Both the position numbers and the translations under genes were made by a program. A stretch of 64,000 nt of DNA from Labeo rohita (taxonomy: Eukaryota > Chordata > Actinopteri > Cypriniformes > Cyprinidae): assembly GCF_022985175.1 (NCBI RefSeq), contig NC_066889.1, forward strand, positions 7,469,418 to 7,533,417, given 5' to 3'. Of this stretch, positions 1 to 10,320 are shown piece after piece. The notes beneath the pieces are model-generated. The model had not been told where the DNA came from. It saw only the letters and a program-made list of their open reading frames with translations, and ran no database searches. Each line of letters starts with the position of its first letter. Positions within the stretch are counted from its first letter, which is position 1.

Positions 1-1045
1 AAGACTTCAAATCAGGCCTATTGTAAGCCTGCTAATTTCACAACCATTGAAAACTGACCTCATAATTCTTTAATAAGCAGAAACCTACTGGGTAGATAAA
101 ATGAACAAAAGCAGCATATAAGTTCAGTATTACAGAATTATTTAGTTTGAAGGTACAGTCTATATCTGGCTCTTACTACTCCCTCAATATCCATTCCAAA
201 TCAGATGTACTTTCTTCCTGGCACTCAGCAGCCTGCGGAAAACTGGCATAGAGTTTTATCACTCTATATTCAGTTTGTATCAATAAATAAAACTCCTGCA
301 CCTGGATTTGTAAGTTTGGTGAGGAAATTGAGGCAGTGGCCACACCTGCCTCAAACTTCAACCTTGTAAACGGAAGTTCTTTGTCTCAGTTAGATTTCAG
401 GAGATGCAACAAGGTTGAGGTGATTTATTGTTCTGTGCTTTAGTGACAAAATCTAAGGGTGGGCTGGAGCCAAGAATTACTGGTGAAATTTAATTGAGTT
501 GGATGAGACATTAAAGTAGCTCACTCTATGGGCTTGACTTATTGCTTCCTTTGCTAGAATTCTCAATTAAAACAGAACATCTGGAGCTTGTATTGTGCAG
601 AAGAGTGCTGTCCAAGTCTGCTTGTGGCATTCTTTTTTTTTTTTTTTACAAAGTGGAATAAATTCTGTAGATGCATGTCATGAATCACAGCAAGTTAATG
701 TGCACTTTTGCCTCATGTTAGGGTTTATTATTGGTGGAAGTTTTGAGACTGTTTTGTTTGTACAGATTAGTGCCACTGACAGGACAGTTAATTTCTTTAT
801 TTCTTTTTTTTGTCTTCTGATGACAAGATAGGGCAAAACACTGTGTTTGCTAGCTATTGTTTGTTTATGCTCATAGCACCTTCTGTCTAGTTCCGCTTTA
901 TTGATGATAGCATGCAGGTTGTTGATGGCATGCGATGAATGATGCGGTAGTATGGTGTAGTCTGACATGTTTCTTGTTCAGGACATGACTAGATTTTATG
1001 AATCAAAATCACAGTGACCGTCGTAACTGACAAAAACATTGTGTA
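1..1045. other. no gene recognised
   Basis: AT-rich sequence with a 15-base T run at 633-647. Open frames on both strands are short, overlap each other and resemble nothing I know. The decamer GTAGTCTGAC occurs twice (about 956 and 1043), possibly the edge of an old repeat, but I cannot define one. Confidence 0.6.
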
Positions 1046-1068
1046 GTCTGACTGGGGCTTAAGACGTC

Positions 1069-1197
1069 CTCCTCATTATTTACAAAGCATTTATTTAATC
1101 AAGCTCCAAAAATGTCTTGTTTTGTATCCAGTGTTAATGTTGGCTAAAATTGCTAATGTGTGCACAATGCTGTGTGAATTCATGAATCATTTGTAAA
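1069..1197. repeat. dispersed repeat, copy A (shares blocks with 2219 and 5305)
   Basis: The first ~62 bases (from CCTCCTCATTATTTACAAAG) recur nearly identically at 2219-2283. The next ~65 bases, containing GCTAATGTGTGCAC and GAATTCATGAATCA, recur at about 5310-5360. The three places are therefore pieces of one family. No coding content. Family name not recognised. Confidence 0.7.
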
Positions 1198-1269
1198 AAT
1201 GTAGTTTAAATGCAGCTTCAAAAGGCTCTAAAGGATCCCAGTCGTGCATGTGCAACATCTTATTAGGTT

Positions 1270-1643
1270 ATGTACTGGAATTAGTTCTCCTGTTTCAAGT
1301 CTTTGGGTTTTTCAAGTCGTTTGTTCATCTTATAGGGCTATCATGTGATGAACGAATGACTCAAACCCGAAAACTTGTCAGATAAGAGGTGAGGTGAGCT
1401 AATCATAGACTAAAGACCCAGGTAAATAATGAATTAATCTTTTCTGTTTCTTATAGCATTACAGTTTTGTCTTGTTTGTAGTGTGATCAACATTTGTGTA
1501 AGCAGTAGGTGTGTTAGGGAAGTAACACGTAACATTTTAATTATATTTCGCTAAAATTAACGAAATGACTCGAAAAAAGATTTGTTCATTTTGCTGAACG
1601 AGACTCAGAGGTCGGTAAAATGATCCAAACTCCCCATCACTAC
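1270..1643. mobile_element. probable hAT-type element fragment (right end present)
   Basis: Ends in ATGATCCAAACTCCCCATCACTA, whose reverse complement TAGTGATGGGGAGTTTGG resembles a hAT-type terminal repeat I recall from fish. The interior has weak inverted similarity (CAAGTCTTTGGGTTTTTCAAG against CAAACCCGAAAACTTG). The left terminus is not visible, so it is probably truncated. Confidence 0.4.
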
Positions 1644-1654
1644 TACGAATCACG

Positions 1655-2212
1655 TCTAAGTTCATCGTCTGTGTACTCCGGCTCAAAAAGGTAGAGAATG
1701 GCGAAAAACTCCATCTTATTTTTTCCTACAACTTCAGAATCGTCCGATATTGTTGTAGCTTTTTGTTTGTAAACAGCGTTTGACTTGCACTTTCTTAGTC
1801 TTTGCGCGTTCGCTTTGTAAACACTGGGTCTGTAGTTCCGTGTGACCTTTCGACATGATTCAGTAGTACGTAGTGTCGTGAACTCGCATCTCAGAGCCTG
1901 TGCTAAACGAGCTTTTGTGCTTAAAAAGTATACAATTTTTTATTTTTTTGAAAATGACCAAGCGTTTCGCTAGCTAAGACCCTTCTTCCTCAGCTGGGAT
2001 CCTTTTGAAGCTGCATTTAAACTACATTTTGGAAGTTCAAAATCGGGGGGCACAACTGAAGTCCATTATATGAAGAAAAATCCTGAAATGTTTTCCTCAA
2101 AAACCATAATTTCTTTACGACTGAAGACAGAAAGACGTGAACATCTTGGATGACAAGGGGGTGAGTAAATTATTTGTAAATTGTTGTTCTGGAAATGGAG
2201 TTCTCCTTTAAG
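1655..2212. mobile_element. right half of TTAAAGG-ended fold-back element
   Basis: From about 1955 it matches the right arm of the complete copy at 4329-5018: GACCCTTCTTCC, GCTGGGATC, TTTTGGAAGTTCAAA, GAACATCTTGGATGACAAG, ending in TTCTCCTTTAA. A small left-arm remnant (GCAGCTTCAAAAGGCTCTAA, AGGATCCCAG) lies near 1212-1242. The interior 1690-1940 is longer than in the 4329 copy and resembles the longer interior of the 27043 copy. Confidence 0.75.
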
Positions 2213-2218
2213 ATATGT

Positions 2219-2900
2219 CCTCCTCATTATTTACAAAGCATTTATTTAATCGAGCTCCAAAAATGGCTCGTTTTGTATTCAGTGGGGCAAGGTGATGTCA
2301 CCTAGCCCGAGTCGTTTGCATAAACACCGCCTCCAAAGGCATCTCCATAGGCCCCGCCCACCAGCATTCAGTCGCTAATGGCTGACACTTGAACACGCTG
2401 AATGCAAAAGTGTAGGGTAAATAGAAAATACAATCCCTGCTGCTATCTTGTCGACACTGGATACAGTAAACCGATGCATGTTCAAAAGAACTTTCGTTTT
2501 GACACGTTTGGTTTAAAAAGCTCGTTCGCATCTTTGTACAGATACCAGAAGGATCCCAGCGTCAGGAACAAGTGGATAGTTTATTTTTAATGGCATCCCG
2601 AATCGTTACAGAGGATTAATCGGAGCATTTTGTTTTGTAAACGGGGAACAGTTCACAAAGAGTTCATGTTGAGAGAGGAAGTGGAACTAATTCTGACTGC
2701 AGCTGCATCTGTAAGTAAATGATTTCATAATGCTTTCTTTGGAAATGACCGTTTGATTTTGACCATCATATTGTCAAAACACTCAAAACATGCAATTGAT
2801 ACTGTTTCCTATGCAATGACGTTAGCCAATCATAACAGTGGCAGATTACTGACTGAAGCCTTAAGGGACCCGCCCCCTAAGAACAACCTGTTTCTGAGAG
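2219..2900. repeat. dispersed repeat, copy B, with promoter-like motifs
   Basis: Begins with the block shared with 1069-1130. Its last ~150 bases (2750-2900) recur at 4118-4275. Near 2285-2365 it carries GTGATGTCACC and GGCCCCGCCCACC; near 2817-2877 it carries ATGACGTTAGCCAATCA and GACCCGCCCCCT, i.e. CRE-, CCAAT- and GC-box-like motifs. This would fit the promoter region of a transposon, which is inference. Confidence 0.55.
2402..2700 (+). pseudogene. possible THAP-like zinc-finger fragment
   Basis: The plus frame 2402-2590 ends SLYRYQKDPSVRNKWIVYF. The pattern hydrophobic-(F/Y)-x-KDP-x2-R-x-KW is typical of the middle of THAP domains, DNA-binding fingers found in P-element-like and other transposases. 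In another frame just downstream (about 2614-2660) GAFCFVNGEQFTKSSC could match the later part of such a domain, which would need a frameshift. The two leading cysteines expected in THAP are not convincing. It lies inside a dispersed repeat, so a transposon origin is more likely than a host gene. Chance similarity is not excluded. Confidence 0.25.
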
Positions 2901-2924
2901 GTTGAAAATAATCATTTTCATTTT

Positions 2925-2926
<2 letters not shown>

Positions 2927-2993
<67 letters not shown>
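2927..2993. repeat. compound microsatellite (CA)n(TA)n
   Basis: About 18 CA units pass directly into about 16 TA units. The minus-strand frame over it gives only IYIYIY and VCVCVC runs and is not a gene. Confidence 0.98.
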
Positions 2994-2996
<3 letters not shown>

Positions 2997-3717
2997 CATT
3001 ATAAGTAAACTTCAAATAATATATTAAAATAATAATAGGAGGAGAACGAGAAAAATATTGAGCATTTTGTTAAAAAAAATATAGGGCATTTTATCTACTG
3101 GTAATTGATCAGGATGTTGGATTGTTGTCTTTTGCTAATTGCTGCGATCTCATGTGAGTATCAGGTTGCTGGAAGGAAGGGATTAATTGTCTCGCCCTCC
3201 TGCTGGTGTGCATGTGATAAAAATGCAAATATATGTTGTTGTACATGTTATTATAGTTGCATTAGTTGGCTTTTCCCTATACTGGGTATATCTTTTCTAA
3301 AGGGAACTTAAACAATAATGTCCCTAATATACCTTAGAGCCAGTCACCTGTCTTTGAGAACCACATGACCCCATCAGCAAGACATGGCTGAATCATACAC
3401 ACAATCCCACAGGTTTGTGTATGTGTCTGGCATTAGGTTCTTGGGAATTTTGCTAAATGTGTGTAAGGAAGAGACAAAGAGTGACACATGCTGTACTTAC
3501 TCCTTAAAGACAGAGGTCTTGCTTTGGTGTTTTGTGTGGTGGCAGGGTCAGATGTGGCTGCTAGGTAACAGATGCCCCTGCTGCAAAAAGTTGATTTGAG
3601 CAAACATCAACAGCCCACCACGAATGGTCCTGGTGGCATCTTGTACATTTTTATATAGATTTACAATATATACTTAAAGTCATGTAATATATCACATATA
3701 TGTGATAAGTACCTGCA
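2994..3717. other. no gene recognised
   Basis: Unique-looking AT-rich DNA. Small cysteine-rich frames at 3105-3311 and 3384-3599 have no recognisable domain, and no convincing splice or polyadenylation context surrounds them. Confidence 0.55.
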
Positions 3718-3791
3718 TAGGGCTGCACGATAAATCACATGCGATTTGCAGATGCGCATTGCAATCGCATACAATTTATCGTGCAGCCCTA
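3718..3791. mobile_element. 74-bp hAT-type fold-back remnant
   Basis: Starts TAGGGCTGCACGATAAAT and ends ATTTATCGTGCAGCCCTA, a perfect 18-bp inverted repeat, with a further inverted pair GCGATTTGC / GCAATCGC inside. The terminus is nearly the same as that of the 53781 element. The flanks share CTGCA but I do not see an exact 8-bp target duplication. Confidence 0.75.
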
Positions 3792-4073
3792 CTGCAATAT
3801 TTTAAAAATGTACATAGTCACCACTGTACAACACAAAAGGATGTATATTAGGGACATTACAGTTCTTGAAAAAAACAAAAACAAACAAACAAACAAACTA
3901 TACCATCTGTATTTGTACCATGATTGTTCTTCTTGAAACTGCACAGACTTTGTTGTCTATTTCTTGGCTGCATCTGTGCATCATTCTAAAAATGCATAGC
4001 CAAAATACTAGCTAGTGCTGTCGACTACAAGAACAAAGTTTAGTAAAAAAGACATTTGTTTGACAGTGGCAGC

Positions 4074-4327
4074 AGTGTTAACAAGTAAAAGAAAATTTTT
4101 AAGCATTTAGTGGAATTCTGACCATCATGTTGTCAAAACACTCAAACCATGCAATAGTGAGGGGGCTTTTAAACTGATGCAATGACGTTAGCCAATCATA
4201 ACAGTGGCGGATTACTGACTGAAGCCTTAAGGGACCCACCCCCTAAAACCAGAGAGAGGTTCAGAATGAGGGTTGAAAAGTGTTAACAAGTAAAAGAAAA
4301 ATTGTAAGCATTTAGTGGAATTCTCTT
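4074..4327. repeat. direct repeat of ~50 bp flanking a ~150-bp repeat block
   Basis: AGTGTTAACAAGTAAAAG through to AGTGGAATTCT occurs at 4074-4124 and again at 4279-4325 with few differences. The DNA between them (4118-4275) is the second copy of the 2750-2900 block, including ATGACGTTAGCCAATCA. This fits a tandem duplication, the second unit being cut by the fold-back that begins at 4329. Confidence 0.7.
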
Positions 4328-4328
4328 T

Positions 4329-5018
4329 TAAAGGAGAAGTCCACTTCCAGAACAAAAATTTACAGATAATTTACTCACCCTTGATAAGAAATTACGTTTC
4401 TTGAGGAAAACATTCCCAAATTTTTCTCCATATAGTGGACTTCAATGGTGCCCCCAAATTTGAACTTCCAAAATGCAGTTTAAAATGCAGCTTCAAATGG
4501 CTCTAAGCGATCCCAGCCGAGGAAGAAGGGTCTTATCTATAGCAAAATTGTCTGTCATTTTCGAAACAAATTGACAATTTATATACTTTTTAACCTCAAA
4601 CGCTCGTCTTGTCGAACTGTGTTTTTTCCGGTTCAATAAGGTCAATACAGCTAGGGTATGTTGAAAAACTCGTTTTTCGACATACCCTAACTGCATTGAC
4701 CCGGATTACAGGGACTACGCATGCACATCACAGAGAGGAGACAAGACGAGCGTTTGAGGTTAAAAAATAAATAAATTGTCAGTTTGTTTAAAAAATGACA
4801 GATCGTTTAGAGCCATTTGAAGCTGCATTTAAAATGCATTTTGGAAGTTCAAACTTGGGAGGACCATTGAAGTCCGCTATATGGAGAACAATTCAGGAAT
4901 GTTTTCCTCAAGAAACATAATTTCTCATCGACTGAAGAAAGAAACACATGAACATCTTGGATGACAAGAGGAGAGTAAATTGTCTGTAAATTTGTGTTCT
5001 GGAAGTGGACTTCTTTAA
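4329..5018. mobile_element. complete TTAAAGG fold-back element
   Basis: About 690 bp, almost wholly self-complementary about a centre near 4667 (AGGGTATGTTGAAAAAC against TTTTTCGACATACCCT). The ends read TTTTAAAGGAGAAGTCCAC and GTGGACTTCTTTAAA. Both arms carry GATCGTTTAGAGCC / GGCTCTAAGCGATC, TTGAACTTCCAAAATGCA and its complement, and GACGAGCGTTTGAGGTT. No open frame of note. Superfamily uncertain: the ends lie in TTTAAA, so a short TA-rich target duplication is possible. Other copies: 1655, 27043 and 62027. Confidence 0.9.
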
Positions 5019-5368
5019 ATTTATCAGCCAGGCCATGTTGTAAAATAAATAGATATATTATTAAGACTTTGGATCTCTAAAATGAATTTGTGGTTGGAGT
5101 TTTGACCTGTGTGATCAGCCTCACTATTTTCATTAGAAGCTAATAGCAAATAGTTTTAACAGCAAGCGAGTCATGGTTAAACTTAAAAGACCTTATCATG
5201 AGCGTATATAATAGAGCACAACAGAAAGGAGTGAAAAATGCAAAAGTACTATTTTAGTACATAGTATGTCCTCCATAAAATCTCTACAAAATACCCAACA
5301 GATGCTCAAGAGTGCTAATGTTGCTAATGTGTGCACGATACTGTGTGAATTCATGAATCAACTGATAA
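5019..5368. repeat. old repeat fragment, otherwise no gene
   Basis: AT-rich. Positions 5262-5360 share AGTATGTCCTCC and TTGCTAATGTGTGCACGATACTG with the family at 1069-1197. Nothing coding. Confidence 0.5.
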
Positions 5369-5376
5369 AACACAAC

Positions 5377-5955
5377 TAGGCTTGCCACGATAGACGGTGT
5401 TGACGGTGTTACCGGTTTTAAGACGCAACACCGGTGACATCACTTTTCCACCGTGACACTGTCCCCACATTTTTTTTTTTTTTTTTTTTTTTTTTAAGTA
5501 TTCGTTTTTTTATTAAATATTTATTTGAATTAAATGGAAAATATAATTCTAAATAATTTACTTAAGACGAGAGCATGCACTATAATTAAAAACTGAACAT
5601 GGCTACAATACGTCATATTTCATTTATCACGTGAGGAGAACGAGAGGAGTCGAATTTACAGAAAGAGAATGGCGGTGTGTTTTTTTTTTTTTTCGTTATG
5701 TTAATAAAAGTTCTGTTTAATATCAGTGATTTTTTTTTTTTTTTTTTGTACTTTCGTTGTCGTCCATTCAAACAATTGACGCCGAATTGCCAATTCCCGC
5801 AAAACTGAAAGTGAAAGTATAATACGCACGCATTTATAAGCTATTTAAACGCAGAAAAAAAGAGGAAACCCCCACCCCCACGGTGATACCGGTATTACCG
5901 GTGTTGTCACATGTCGATTAACCGGTGGGGAAATTTCCTCATCGTCACAACCCTA
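5377..5955. mobile_element. non-autonomous hAT-type element, 579 bp
   Basis: Starts TAGGCTTGCCACGATAGACG and ends CATCGTCACAACCCTA; the ends form an imperfect inverted repeat. The 8 bases before it (AACACAAC, 5369-5376) and after it (AGCACAAC, 5956-5963) match at 7 of 8, as expected for hAT transposition. Both subterminal regions hold repeated ACCGGT / CGGTGTTG motifs. The interior has three long T runs and no transposase frame, so it would have moved in trans. It interrupts an older repeat that resumes near 5970. Confidence 0.88.
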
Positions 5956-5969
5956 AGCACAACTAATCA

Positions 5970-6095
5970 TATTAGAATGATTTCTGAAGGATCATGTCAC
6001 ATTAAAAACTAGAGTAATGGCTGCTGAAAATTCACAGAAATAAATTGTATTTTGAAATATATTAAAACATAAAACATATTTTCTGAATTATCATT
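5970..6095. repeat. fragment of a common fish repeat (TTAGAATGATTTCTGAAGG family)
   Basis: TTAGAATGATTTCTGAAGGA, GATCATGTCACATT and GAAATAAATTGTATTTTGAA match the core of a dispersed fish repeat I recall. A longer copy lies at 48628-49026. The 5377 hAT element sits just upstream, inside or beside this copy. Confidence 0.7.
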
Positions 6096-6230
6096 TTTGA
6101 ATCAGTTGGTTTAATGAGTGATTCACTAACTCAGTTATTATGACAGTCACTTGTTTAATTCCTGAATGAATCAGTGCTATTGAACAAATTATTTGAATTA
6201 ATTATTTTCTCATGAAGACTTTTAAGTAGG

Positions 6231-6560
6231 GATGCACTTTGCTTCCCGGTGAGCCTGCACGCTGAACACTGCCGGGCGGTTCGGCGTGCCGTATATGTTT
6301 AATATATATATTTTTTCGGACGTATTTTCTATTTTCGAAAATGCCATTTTCGGCTGAAAATTCGGTTCATCACTGGATGAAAGATTGGATGGAGTAGAAA
6401 TTGAAATTAAAATAATCAAATCACTGAGGACTTCAAAATTGCAGCAAAAATCAAAGTAAAAAAAAAAATAATAATAAATTACAGGCTGACTGAACTTCAC
6501 CAAAGCAACTCATAATGTATGAATTTCACCAAAGCAACTCATAATGTAAGTCAGTAGTGT
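6231..6560. repeat. hAT-like end and a short tandem duplication
   Basis: TAGGGATGCAC at 6228-6240 looks like a hAT terminus, followed by TTTTCGGCTGAAAATTCGG. No matching right end is seen. At 6496-6546, TTCACCAAAGCAACTCATAA is repeated in tandem with a ~29-bp period. No gene. Confidence 0.4.
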
Positions 6561-6569
6561 GTTAAAGCC

Positions 6570-7500
6570 CCCATGTACCTGTATGCACTCCAGACAACAT
6601 CTAGTCATGCATCTAGTCATCAGTGAGCTCCTGGACAGCCAGTGGTGCTCCTTGGCAGCTTTAGATGGTCCTATACATAATGTCCTAATTCAAGGTTCTA
6701 AATTGGATTCAAGTCTGGAGAATGTGAGGGCCAAAGTCAATGACATCAATGTCTTCATCATCCAGAAACTGCCTACACACATGATTGCCACATGATGCCA
6801 GGCATTGTCATGCGCAAGGAGGAACCCAAGCCCTACTGCATCAGCATAAGTTCTGACAATGGCTCTGGGGATTTCATTCCGGTGTCTAACAGGTACAGTT
6901 GGCTAGCACATGGAGGTCTGTACGACCCTCCAAGGACATTCCTTCCCAGACCCACTAAACCACCACCAAAGCGGTTATGCTGGATGATGTTGCAGCCAGT
7001 GTAACATTCCCCATGACATTTACAGACTCTTTTACGTCTGTCATATGTGCTCTCTGTGAACCTGCAGTCATGTGAAGAGAACGGGGTGGCAATGTGGACC
7101 TGCTAATTCTGCTGTTCTCTGGCAAATGCCAATCGAGCTGCATGGTGTTGGTTCCCACTAAAGGACGTTGGGCCCTTATGCCACCCTTGTGGAGTTTCTG
7201 ACAGTTTGGTGGGAAACATCTGGTAAATCTGGCTCCTTCTGGTCCTCCTTGCACATAGGAGCAGATACCAGTCCTGCTGCTGGGTTGTTGCCTTTCTGTG
7301 GCCCTGTGCAGCTCTCCTCATGTAATGGCCCATCTCCCTTTATATTCTCCATGCTCTTGAGACTATGCTCAGTCACACCAAACCTTCTTGTGACGGCACA
7401 TATAGATGTGCCATCCTGGAGAAGCTGGGCTACCCGTGCAAAAAAATTGTCTTGATGGGGTTGTCTTGGTGTTGCCTCTTTATTGCAGTTGTTGCCACTT
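6570..7500 (-). pseudogene. decayed Tc1-like transposase
   Basis: Read on the minus strand from about 7470, pieces of a Tc1/mariner (IS630-type, DDE) transposase appear in order but in different frames. First come helix-turn-helix-like remains (ARVAQLLQDGTSICAVTRRF, ~7390-7440), then WYLLLCARRTRRS (~7240-7275) and LAFAREQQN (~7105). A block follows with RTDLHVLANCTC-like and LMLMQ segments (~6840-6930). HDNAWHHVAIMCVGSFWMM is recognisable as HDNARPHVARVCRQFLDDE, and the LNPI-type segment lies near 6680-6715. Multiple stops and frameshifts make it inactive. A full protein of this family is roughly 340 residues, and this relic covers most of that. I did not locate its terminal inverted repeats. 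Confidence 0.8.
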
Positions 7501-8330
7501 TCATATGCACCAAAGCAGGATAAACTGATTCACAATTACTTATGCTTCTGGAGTGGGATGGGGTTGAGAGCAATGGGAGTAGAGCGAGGCCAGTGGCACA
7601 AATGATAATAAGAAACGCCTACACCATAGGTGTAACCATTTCAAGTCCCACGGTGGAGGATAAAAGGATAAAAGGAGGAGTGATAACAGTGTGTTAGTGT
7701 GATTCACTGCCAATGATTAATGGATTGATAAATATTAAAAATTTAATCATTTTTTTATGTAAATTATATAAAATAATAATAATAAATAATCACCACTAAA
7801 AGCCAGACAATTTTATCTTTAAAAATTTTTTACCATGCAGTGCAGTATTTGGAGCAAAATAAACTGGGAGTGGCTTTGTGTCAGAGGTGAGAGTTTTCTT
7901 GAAGCTTACTGGTCACATTTTGGTTTGTGATCTCTAAACCAGAACATAACCTGTACTGGAGCAAGTTATCCATGGAGCATAAGTTACTATGGCGATGAAC
8001 ACCACTAAATGGCAAACCACTTTCATGGTACCTAAAACCCCCAAGCCTGGAATATTTTAGTAGGTGTTTTGTTTATGGTAAGAAAAAACAAAACAAAACA
8101 AAACAAAAAAACAACAACAATTACAGCGAACAACTGCTGCTTTTTATTTTATTTTTTATTTTTTTATTGAAGTTATAAAAAAAAGTCTTCTTTTGATAGC
8201 TTTATTAAAAAAAGTGATTTGATGTTATTTAAACAAAATAAAAGATAAAATAAAACTACAGAATGTAGGAATTTGGTCCATATTTGACACATTGTAGGTT
8301 AGAGTGTTGATATATTATTAGGGTTGGTGT
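7501..8330. other. no gene recognised
   Basis: AT-rich DNA. An AAAC/AAAAC-type low-complexity run lies at about 8085-8125. Nothing coding. Confidence 0.6.
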
Positions 8331-8524
8331 GGTAAAGTGAATAAAGATCTGGGCTGGTAAATGCAAGGTTGTAGTTTCAAACCGTACATATTCATAAACT
8401 ATCATAGATGTGTCCTTGAGCGTGACACTTTACATAAAGTTGTTTCAAGGGGGCTGTTCTTATAAATGTGCCTTGTAAGTCACTTTGAATAGAAGCTCCA
8501 CTTTGAGAAAAAAAAAAAAAAAAA
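8331..8524 (+). mobile_element. tRNA-derived SINE
   Basis: The head GGTGTGGTAAAGTG...CTGGGCTGGTAA resembles a tRNA-like A-box region. GTTTCAAACC at 8374-8383 is a good B-box. The body contains TGTCCTTGAGCGTGACACTT and GCCTTGTAAGTCACTTTGAATA, typical of a fish SINE family. It ends in a run of ~16 A. It has drifted and is old. Confidence 0.82.
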
Positions 8525-8713
8525 ATAATTTCCCAAATGCAAAGGAATTATTGAATTATTCAGAAATCTGTTACTTATATAAAGTCTGCAGATATACTCT
8601 CTAAATCACACACTTTCTGTTGCAAAGCCAGAGTTTTTAAGCTCAACTATGCATTGCTGTTTCCATGTGAGAGATGTTTGTAGAATTGTAAAGTCTTATG
8701 AAAATGATAAAAC

Positions 8714-9010
8714 GGTTACACTTTATTTTGATAGTCCACTTTAGACATTCTACTAAATATAAGTAACTTTGCAACTACATGTCAACTAATTCTCATTAAT
8801 TTGCAACTACATGTCTACTGACTCTTAGAGCAGATTGTTAGGTATAGGGTTAGTAGTATAAGTTGACATATAATTGCAAAGTTTAGAAGAGTGTTAGAAT
8901 ATATTAAGCAGACAGTCTACTAATACTCTAATGACTAGGTGACATGCAGTTGCAAAGTTACTTACTGTTAGTAGAATGTCTAAAGTGGACTATCAAAATA
9001 AAGTGTTACT
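8714..9010. mobile_element. hAT-like MITE with exact 8-bp target duplication
   Basis: 297 bp, with ~39-bp terminal inverted repeats (GGTTACACTTTATTTTGATAG and CTATCAAAATAAAGTGTTAC). It is flanked by GATAAAAC on both sides (8706-8713 and 9011-9018), an exact 8-bp duplication. Subterminal copies of TTGCAACTACATGTC and its complement extend the fold. No coding. Related copies or ends lie at 43620 and 46250. Confidence 0.92.
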
Positions 9011-9018
9011 GATAAAAC

Positions 9019-10318
9019 CTGCATGAAATCATGATATCAAATATTCTGTTTAGCTGCACAAATTACATTTAAATTAGCTTCTTGGCTTGTTACATAGTCA
9101 TTGTTGACTGAATTTCAGAGATAATTCTATAAGATCATGCGAACATTACTGAATATGATTATTACATACTATTAGGCACATAATGTCAACTCACAGACGT
9201 TGAGCACTTAAATAATTCATCCTTTGCTTAGAAACAGGGCACAGAAGTGCTGAACCAGAAGCAGATGTCTAGTTCTAACCTATATTTTCATCCTTTTGAC
9301 CTTTAGACTTGGATACCTATAGACTTTGGGTTTGAAAACTAATTTTTATTTAACTAGTCCTCCAGAGAAATAGTGGACTAATTGACGGGTCACTGTTCTT
9401 CAACTGCATCTTTGCGGTTTCTTAGCTGTGTTGATGAGGAGTTAATGTGAATGTAAAGTGAATGTCCATGCAGTTGAGATGATGCAGTTGAGAAATGAAA
9501 GTGTGCTTATCTCCTTTGCCAGATTTGTGCTGCATACAGTGTACAAATTGGTCAAGAAACTTCATGCATTGATCACTTCTGATCAGTTCTGTGACACTTG
9601 ATAAGTTTTATGGCAGTAGAATTTGGTCTTGTATATGAATACTCTAAATGAATACAAACCATCTCAGTTGTCGGTCTCAGCAGCTATGCGATTTATTTTT
9701 AACTTGCTTTATGAATGCAAAGTGCTCTGGGTTCATTTCATTTTCCATTTCGTGTAATCAAAATAGGACTTGTTCTTGTAATCTGTCTGATCTTTTTTTC
9801 TTTTTTCTGTGTTTACCTTTTTTTTTTTTTTTTTTTTTTTTTCTTCAAATTTTTCATTTTGGGGTGGAGTAACCCTTTATGTTAATGTCTCAAGACATCT
9901 GCATGCTGTTCCACTATTTGGAGTTTTAGGATAGGAGAATTATTTACCTGCAACACAGTTGTGTACCTGTATTATGTAGAACAGAGCAGTATTTGAGGCT
10001 AAGCATATCCCATCATTCATCATGTTAATGTGCCCTGAAATCAAGTGAATTCAAAGAAACATTGTGTTTAATAGTTAAATAAATTAGATATTACATATAA
10101 TTTAATAGTAAAACGTAAAATGTTACACGCTTTTATTGGTGGAAAGATGATTGTACATTTTTTTTCTAAAATGTTTGGAACTGCTTTTTTATCACTAAAT
10201 TAGAAGCATCACAGTTACTAATTTGTGTTGTCTGTTACTGAACACATTTAGAGGTTTATTTTGACGTGCAAAATATTGAAAATCAAAATATGTAAATCTC
10301 ACAGGAATGTGATGTAAG
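9019..10318. other. no gene recognised
   Basis: Unique-looking AT-rich DNA with a 25-base T run at 9818-9842. The 74-residue frame over it is driven by that run. Confidence 0.6.
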
Positions 10319-10320
10319 TA

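Noticed and set aside
2830..3015. minus-strand frame over the CA/TA microsatellite
   Set aside because: Encodes only IYIY/VCVC runs from simple repeats; the same holds for the 37247, 37277, 49445, 49543 and 14158 frames.
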